11,308 nt of DNA from Chlamydomonas sphaeroides. Taxonomy: Eukaryota; Chlorophyta; Chlorophyceae; Chlamydomonadales; Chlamydomonadaceae. The notes below the pieces were generated by a model. It saw only the letters and a program-made list of their open reading frames with translations. It was not told the DNA's origin and did no database searches. This document shows positions 1 through 6,700 of the stretch, piece after piece; the first letter of the stretch is position 1; each line of letters begins with the position of its first letter. The stretch is from the NCBI GenBank assembly GCA_001662425.1, contig BDDC01002476.1:1-11308 (forward strand), in the 5' to 3' direction. The position numbers were made by a program, and so were the translations under genes.

Positions 1-1
1 T

Positions 2-124
2 CTTCCCCCTCCCGCCTGCCGCACCTGCAGGACAACCCTTTCCCCCTTCCCCCTCCCGCCTGCCGCACCTGCAGGCACAACCCTTCCCCCCTTCCCCCTC
101 CCGCCTGCCGCACCTGCAGGCACA
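2..124 (-). repeat. Tandem repeat of about 45 bp carrying the exon 8 splice donor three times
   Basis: Units start at 2, 46 and 91 (periods 44 and 45 bp), the last running into exon 8 of the METTL14-like gene. Read on the minus strand, each unit holds CTGCAG|GTGCGGCAG followed by a G-rich purine tract, so the exon 8 donor and its downstream intron start are present three times. The donor next to the exon is at 113-112. Using the second donor would add 45 nt (15 codons, no stop). The third would add a further 44 nt and shift the frame. Confidence 0.9.
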
Positions 125-1428
125 CGCGCCCCGCCTCCAGCCCCTCCTCCGCGCCGCACCACAGGAAGAGGAAGCAGGGCGTGTCTGCGATGGCCTCGAT
201 CTCCAGCGCCTGGATCTCCTGCCACGTCCAGGTCTCGGGGTCGGACACCTGTTGGGTGTGCGGGGGAAGGAGGGGGGGAGCGGGACGGGAAAGAAGGGGT
301 TCGTGCCGGGAGGGGCCCGTCGGCGCATACCTGTTGGGTGCGTAGCGGGACAGCGTCGTACATGCCCTGCACCCACACTGCCTCTTCCTGCCCGGCGCCC
401 GCTGCACGTACGCATCCCAGGGTTTTGGGTTGAAGGGGTGTTGAGCGGAATCCGGGTGTTGAGGCCTCACCATGCCGGGCGCCCGCCGCACGTACTCCTC
501 CCAGGGCGGGTCCACCAGGATGACGTCGAACTTGGTGCCAAAGGTGTCCGGGTGCAGCTTGAGCGAGCGCAGGTCGGTGCGCAGAAAGTAAGGCGGCGTG
601 GCGTGGACCGACACCTGGGCGGGGCGGGGAGGTGGGGCCAGGGGAGGTGGAGGTTGGGGCATGCAGCACAGCAGATGGGAGATGCCCCTGAGCTGCGTAC
701 ATGAGGACCCGCAGGGCCGCCGGGGAAGGCGGCCATGGGCGGACCTGCGGGCCGCAGGGCCCGCGTAGCGGCCCAAAGGTCTCCTCGCGTGGCGCCCTGG
801 GCTCCGGCAAGGGCCCTCCTTTCCTCTCCTCCTCCCCCGCCCTGCCCCGCCCCGCCCCCTGCCCCACCTGGCGGTCCTTCCGTGTGATGAGCTCCTTGAG
901 CTTGGGGTACTCCTCGTACCTGGGGGGAGGGGGTTGGGGCGGGCAGGGTGCAGGAGGGTTGGCCGGGTGGCGCTGCAAAGCCGGCGGTGTGGCACAGCGG
1001 GACACGGCCAGCTCCCGGCGGCTAAGCCAAGCCGCTCTCCTGCCCCTACCCCCGCCTCGCTGCCAGCCATCCTCCACGCCCACCCGTCGGTGAAGTGCGA
1101 GTTTCACGTACTCCCAGCGCTGCAGAAGCTGAGAAGGGTACAGCTATGTACATGTACTCGGGCTTCATGCGCTGCGACAGCCGCCTGTCGAGGTTACTGT
1201 GTCGGCTGCCGAGGACGCCCGCCGCCCCACCTGTCTGTGAGGTGCGAGTCGCGCAGGTAGTTCTGCGGCCGCAGCCCCGTGTCAACGAAGTTCTGGCTGT
1301 AGTCGTTGGCAAGGCTGTCGCCGCCACCGCCGCCGCCCTGGCCGCCGCCGCCCTGGCCGCCGCCGCCCCCGCCCTGGCCGCCGCCGCCGCCCTGGCCGCG
1401 GCCGGATCGGCCCCCGCCGCCACCTCCG

Positions 1429-1459
<31 letters not shown>

Positions 1460-3280
1460 CCATGGGCCCTCCGTGCCCGGGCCCCCCGCCCACGGCGGAT
1501 CCCATCGGCCCTGCGGACCCCAGGGAGGAGTATGGCACTCAGCGGGAGCTGGCACGAGGTCCAGGATGCAGGTCACGGCACTGGTGGGGGTGCGGTGTCA
1601 TGTGCAGGTGCAGGGGTGGGCGGCGCGCTGACCCCAGCCCGGCCGCTGGGCGTGGCCTGACCCCCGCCCGGCCGCAACGTGGCCGCGGCGGTGGTGCCAT
1701 GTGTACCCCGCATGGCACCCGGCGGCATGCTGGGCGCGGCCCCTCCCGCCCGACCCCCTTGTGTAGGCCCCTCCGCGGCTGTCGCAGCCGCCGTGCGCTC
1801 GCCCCGGGTGCTTAGAGCTCGGCGCGCTGCCCCGGTTGCGCGGCGGTCGGCCCCCAGCCCCGCCCACCACACCCCACACGCCGTACGAGTGGCGCGTGCC
1901 TGGCGCCTGGCACCCACCTGCGGGCCCCATGCCCATCATGGGGGGTCCGGGCAGCTGCCCTCCTGGGCCCATGGGGCCGCGCATGGGGCCGCCGCCGGGC
2001 CCCCCGTGGGGACCCCCTTGAGGGCCTCCGTGAGGGCCCCCCATGGGCCCGCCCATCCCGCCCATGGGCCCGCCCATCCCGCCCATGGGTCCGCCCATGG
2101 GTCCGCCCATGGGTCCGCCCATGGGTCCACCCATGGGTCCACCCATGGGTCCTCCCATGGGGCCGCCGGGGCCCATGCCGGGCATGCCGGGGCCCATGAA
2201 GCCTGCGGAGGGATGCAGGGTGGAGGGGCGGCGCTCGAGCAGGGGAGCAGGGCTGGGAGGAGGGGCGCAGCGGCGCAGCTACACAACACGGGGGCGCCCG
2301 GCCCCGCCGCGCCCAGGGCGGCAGCACGCTGGCACGCGGGGCAGCGTCCGATCCCGCAGCGCATCGGGCTCCGGCCTGCGCTCTGGCACCCCCGGGGGTC
2401 AGGGCCGCTGGCACCCTCGGGGGCCCGGCCGGCGCGCCCCCACATCAACTGCCCCGGACGCCTGCCCTGGCCCTGCAGGAGGAGATCGTGCAGCACCCCT
2501 CCGCCCCTCTTCCACTCTTCCCGGTGCCCCCTCCCCTCCGGCGAGCCGCACCCGGCAGGCCCAGCGCTGCCAAGGGGGAGGCCATGTGGCCCAGGGCGCC
2601 TAGGTGACCCATGGGTCCCAGCCCCATGAGCAGGTCGGGCGGCAGCTCCATGGGTTGCATCATGGGGCCGCCCTGGGGGCGGGGAGGGACGGGCGGGGGT
2701 GGGGCGGAAAGGGGGGAGCTGTGGGCTGGAGCGTGGCGGGCAGGAGCTGTGGGGTGGAGCGTGGCGAGTAGGCACGCGCTTGGTGTCAGAGGCTGGGCGG
2801 GCGTGGGAGGAGGGGCGCGGACAGCAGCGGGGGCGGTGGGGGGGCGGTGGCTGTGCGGCTGAGGTTGAGGATGCGGTTTCCAGGGCGCTAGGAGCGTCGT
2901 GGGGTTCCTGACCCTGCCTGGCCCCTCACCATCATCATCTCGGCTCCGGGGAACATGCCCCCGCCCATGTCAGCGCCCACTGCAAGGGCAGGGGCGGCGG
3001 GGGTGTGGGTGGGTGATCAGGGTTCGGCTGCGCGTGCCGGCAGGTGCGCAGAGACCAGCGGCGGTTGCACTGCCCCCGCCGCAGCCCCGAGCCTAGCGGC
3101 CCTGGACTTACTCCCAGGTCGCTGGCCGCCACCTCCACCGCCTCCTCCTCCTGGGCCGCGCTGCGCGAACATGACCTGGCCAGAGCCATTTCGCTTCTGC
3201 CCCGACTGCCGACCGCGATTGCCACGGCCACCACCTCCACCGCCACCGCCACCGCCTTGAGGTGGCCCTGAGCCATCCAT
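114..3280 (-). CDS. METTL14: METTL14/MTB-like m6A methyltransferase complex subunit (3' partial)
   Basis: Spliced minus-strand gene. Coding exons in transcription order are 3280-3112, 2979-2930, 2672-2552, 2202-1918, 1510-1231, 919-868, 614-471 and 248-114. All introns are GT...AG and all phases agree, giving 412 codons without a stop; the rest lies left of the window. The start at 3280 has a strong context (GCCATGG) and opens with MDGSGPP. Residues 1-300 are low complexity: Gly runs with RG pairs, Met-rich exons 2 and 3, a Gly-Gly-Pro-Met array, and Gly-Gln tracts. The conserved part begins with NDYSQNFVDTGLRPQNYLRD, then YEEYPKLKELI, FGTKFDVILVDPPWEEY (DPPW about residues 354-357) and EIEAIADTPCFLFLWCG, matching the METTL14/plant MTB family in order and spacing. 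The family pairs with METTL3/MTA in the nucleus, forms the RNA-binding groove and supports N6-adenosine methylation of mRNA. Animal METTL14 has a degenerate EPPL at the motif; DPPW here resembles the plant form. The missing part should hold the rest of the MT-A70 domain. Confidence 0.93.
247..506 (-). repeat. Degenerate duplication in intron 7 of the METTL14-like gene
   Basis: Positions 390-422 resemble 474-506, the 3' end of exon 7 (about 29 of 33 bases by eye). The copy would read PWDAYVQRAPG against PWEEYVRRAPG in the exon. A second block, 329-342, resembles 247-263, which holds the acceptor of exon 8. Both pairs are offset by 82-84 bp, suggesting one old tandem duplication spanning the junction. 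The copy lies inside the intron and is not needed: without it the protein aligns residue for residue with human METTL14 in this stretch. Confidence 0.7.
1318..1463 (-). repeat. Gly/Gln-rich coding tract in exon 5 of the METTL14-like gene
   Basis: Simple GGN codon repeats encode poly-Gly broken by RSGRGQ and repeated GGGGQ units, just before the conserved NDYSQNF block. On the plus strand the same DNA reads as poly-Pro, which creates a long false open frame. Such tracts are usually disordered and RNA-binding or condensate-prone; that role is inferred here. Confidence 0.85.
2041..2163 (-). repeat. 12-bp coding minisatellite, Gly-Gly-Pro-Met repeats (exon 4)
   Basis: About ten units of a 12-bp motif, read on the minus strand as ATGGGCGGACCC with small changes, encode (MGGP)n. 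They sit in the middle of exon 4 of the METTL14-like gene, flanked by related MGP, HGGP and QGGP variants. Two units are interrupted by an extra MGG step. The repeat stays in frame, so copy-number change would vary protein length without a frameshift. Confidence 0.9.
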
Positions 3281-3292
3281 GGCGCTGAGCAA

Positions 3293-3310
3293 CTACTGGT
3301 TCTGCGCCAT
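3293..3310 (-). other. Short upstream ORF (5 codons) before the METTL14-like start
   Basis: ATG at 3310 opens the reading MAQNQ and stops with TAG at 3293-3295, 12 nt before the main ATG at 3280. If transcription starts about 30 nt below the TATA-like box, this is the first ATG in the mRNA. Its context is weaker (C at -3, G at +4) than that of the main start. It could reduce translation through reinitiation; that is inference. Confidence 0.5.
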
Positions 3311-3364
3311 GTGCCTGTGACCGCGCTGCGGCGATGCAAGCGCGCAGGATCCCCAAGTGCTCCG

Positions 3365-3370
3365 CTTATA
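3365..3370 (-). promoter_or_regulatory. TATA-like box of the METTL14-like gene
   Basis: The minus strand reads TGTATAAGCG here, with TATAAG about 85 nt upstream of the main start codon. A start site near 3335-3340 would give a 5' UTR of about 55-60 nt holding the small upstream ORF. Confidence 0.5.
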
Positions 3371-3780
3371 CAGCGAAAAATGCGGCTGTTTCAAATCGAG
3401 TAAGGCGCAGCGTAGGTGTCCGTGGCGCATGCAAAGACTGTGCTCGGGTCTTGGGGCTCTTCGCACGGAATACACCGCGTTTGTTGGTCAGCAAGAGTAC
3501 TAAACGCTTCGTGTTAGATGATGTCGCTGACCGCTTATGCGGGATGCGCAAGACGCTTCACAATGGAGACCCGAGGTTCGACACAAACCCACCAGATAGC
3601 CCCTCACCCCCTCTGCACCCGTCCTCCCCGTGTCAAGCCCCATGCCGCGCCAACACATACATACCTACATCCTACAGCCTGCACACCCACGGCCCTGCAC
3701 CGCCGCTCGCACGCCACCGCCACGCCGCTGCTCCCCAAGCCGCTCCTCACCACCTCTCCTGGACCCCTGCCCCTGCCCCC
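3371..3780. other. Intergenic stretch between the PRMT-like and METTL14-like genes
   Basis: About 410 nt between the stop of the PRMT-like gene and the TATA-like box of the METTL14-like gene. It must hold the 3' UTR of the first and the promoter of the second. The part 3371-3600 is visibly less GC-rich than the neighbouring exons. The part 3600-3780 is C-rich on the plus strand. I found no exact TGTAA polyadenylation signal on the minus strand, only TGTAGG-type variants near 3665-3680. No ORF here looks coding. Confidence 0.6.
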
Positions 3781-6700
3781 TCACGGCGCCAAATGCGCAA
3801 CGCGGTAGCTGGACTCGATTGCGCCCGTGCCCGCCGCGGCCGCCTCGGCCGCGCCCGGCCCCGCGTGCACCCACAGCTGCATCTCCAGGTCCCGCGGGTC
3901 GGCCGCCCCCGGCCGCAGCAGCAGCTGGCCCGCGATGGGGTCGTCCGCGGCCAGGCGCACCGACCTGCGCGGAAAGCGGGAGGCAAGGGCAGGGCGAGGC
4001 AGGGGTTAATGCGGTAAGAGTGTACGTCACGTGTGTATGCGTCAGCAAGAGCGCAGAAGCCCCTTCTCCGCGGCCCCCAGTACTCCTCCCCAGCCTGCTG
4101 CCCTCTGGGGTTCGTGCCCAATCGGCCCCCTGCTCGCCTCCGCCCCCCCCTCCGTGCTTGCTCTGTTCCTGCCCCCTCCCCCTCACCTTCCCCCTCCCCC
4201 TCCCCTTTCTCCTCCCCTTCCCCCAACCCCGGGCCCCTCACTTGGGCAGGTCCAGCATGAGCGCCTGGTAGTGGTTGCTGGCGCCCGACAGCGGGTGCGT
4301 GCTGAAGCGCACGGCGGCGGGCGAGCCGGCCTCGCCTGCGGCAGAGCAGCGGCAGAGCAGCGCACGGGCGGGGCTGAGGTGGGACAGGGGGCCGCAGCGC
4401 GGGGCCATGCTGGCCGGGGGGCGGCGCCGGGGGAGGTCGCGGTTGGGGCGGAGGGGCGAGGCGCGCGCGTGTTGCCCGCTGCTGCTGCCGCAGCCTCACC
4501 GCCCAGCGCGCCGCCGAAGCTCCACTCCGCGTCCCACCACAGCACCAGTCCGAACAGCCGCTCGTCGCGGACGGCCGTCATGCTGTGGGATGGGGGGCAG
4601 GGAAGGGAGGGGCCGGGGCAGGGAGGGGAAGGGGCAGGGCCGGTTGATGCGGAGCTAACGCGGAGCGGAAGCTTGTGTCTATAGGAATTGGAGGCGCAAG
4701 GTCAGAGGAGCGGCACGGCGCGTGTCTCTTCTGCCCTCCGTTGGCCTTGTCCGCTCCGCGCCTTGCCTTTCCTGCCCCACCGCCAAGCGCACCCCGCCTG
4801 CTCCTGCCCTTGGGGCCTTGCCGGCCTGGCGGCGAGGTTGGGCACTGCGTGGTCGCGGGTGCGTCCTCATGCCGCCCCCACTGGCTTCCGAAGTAAGGCT
4901 CAACCCTCACCCGACCCCCCATGATTGGGCAGATGGCCTTTCCTGGCCGCACCGATAGGAGCATCTGGCCTGGCTTCCGCATCGTTGGACCGAGTGCGGC
5001 GCTGCAATCCTCCACCTACCCGCCACTGAGACTTCGACACGACAATCCAACTTCACCCAGGGACTTGTCTAGACAGGCGGCAAACGCCTCGTTGAAGTCG
5101 CGAATCTAGCGCCGAGTCGCCGGTTTTGTCAATAGTCGAGCTAAGTCGGTATAGAGGTAAACTTTTGAACAACTCGGCAGGCGTCAGCGTGGATGAGTTG
5201 AGAGCGCATGCGATTGCACGCGCACTTCATTGGGCTTGCGCCAGCTCGTGCGCTTGCCGAGCAGCGAGTGCGAGGAGCCTTTCGCGTTCCCTTCGTAACT
5301 ACGGCCCCCCCTCGCAACTACGGAGGCGCCCCCCCCCCCCGCAACAGCCCTCCTAATATTTACTAAACGCGTAGCGCGTAGACGGCTGACATGGGGGCTG
5401 ACAACCGCACCTCGCGAATAACGCAAGTACAGAAGTCACGCACCGCATATGGGAGATTGTAACCGTTACTGACTTGGGAGCACCTTCCCCGCCCTAGAAA
5501 ACACACACCCACAAACGCACACATGTACACACCAACACCCACACACGCACCTGAAGGGGCAGATGGCGTAGGCCCCCGTGTCGCCGTCCACGATGGTGGC
5601 AGGGGCCATCGAGGCGCCCTCCCACACCGCCAGGGACTGCGGCGCGGACAGCAGCTGCGCCTTGCGGCTCAGCACGTCGCGGCGGGGGTGGCGGATGACC
5701 TGGGGGCGGGCAGCGTGGAGGGGCGGTGGGGGGGAGGTGAGAGGAGAGGTATGGGGGACGGAAGGGCGAGGCCGGCGAGAGCACGCCGTCGCCGGCCGCG
5801 ACACGGGCCGGCGCCCAGCTCTCCGGCCCTCCCTCACCCTCGCCCACCCGGCCCCCGCGCACCTGCCCCAGCGCCGCCGACATGTCAAAGCCCGCCACGC
5901 GGCTCCAGTTGTCCTTGGCCTCCTGCGGGGGCCGACAGGGCGACGGGGAGGCGGGGCCATGGCGCACTGCAATGCACAGCTGCAGCCCCCGGCCCTCGCA
6001 AGCCTCCAGCCATCCGCGGCCTGGCCCTCCAGCACTTCACCACGAGCCCGGCCCACGCCCTTCCGCCTCCTCACCCTCCTCTCCCACCTGCCACCCCACC
6101 CCCACCACCCGCGCTGGCCCGGTTCCCCACGAACCCGCCCCACCCCGCCCCTTCCCCTCGTTCCTCCCCAGCCCCGCCCCCCGCCCCAAGCCCCACCAGC
6201 AGCGCGTCCCGGTCCTCCAGCGCCGCCCCCCACAGCGTCACGCGGTCGGGCAGCACCACGCCGCCGGGCCGCAGCCATCGCCTGGGGCGGAAGGAGGCGG
6301 GGGAGGCGGGGGAGGGACCGTGTCAGGTGGCGGCGCGGGCAGGCCACGACAGCCGCGACGACGGGCGGCACTCCCCTTTGGGGGCCCCTGCTGGCCCCCA
6401 AGGCGCCAGCCGCGGCACTCTGCGCCCCCGCCCGGCCCTGTGCCCCGAGCCCGCCCCGCATGCTGCCGCCCCTATCGCCGCATCGCGCTCACGCCGCGGC
6501 CGCGCCTCGGGCACGCCGGAGCCCCCTGGTCCCATACTCCCCTGCCTCCCCTGCCTCCCCTGCCTCCCCTGCCTCCTTCCCAGCTCCTGCACTCACTGCA
6601 CGGCCACAGCCACTCCGTGGCCCAGCCCCCCCGCAAGCAGGCCCGGGCCCATCCAGTTGGACAGCACCACATCGGCGCCGCCCGGGGCCAAATCGGGCAG

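Noticed and set aside
331..366. 12-codon micro-exon as a constitutive part of the METTL14-like protein
   Set aside because: Skipping it gives a gap-free match to human METTL14 (14 residues between the two conserved blocks in both). Kept only as a possible alternative exon in the findings.
2203..2551. Extra exon after the acceptor-like CTGCAG at 2473 in intron 3
   Set aside because: I could not find a convincing donor in the phase needed to join exon 2202-1918, while direct splicing across the intron is in phase.
1095..2629. Plus-strand frames of poly-Pro, Ala and His-Gly-Ser type
   Set aside because: They are the reverse reading of Gly-rich coding exons of the METTL14-like gene, whose splice phases and homology fix the strand.
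3485..3600. tRNA-like B-box (GGTTCGACAC) on the plus strand
   Set aside because: No matching A-box, no acceptor-stem pairing at a sensible distance and no cloverleaf.
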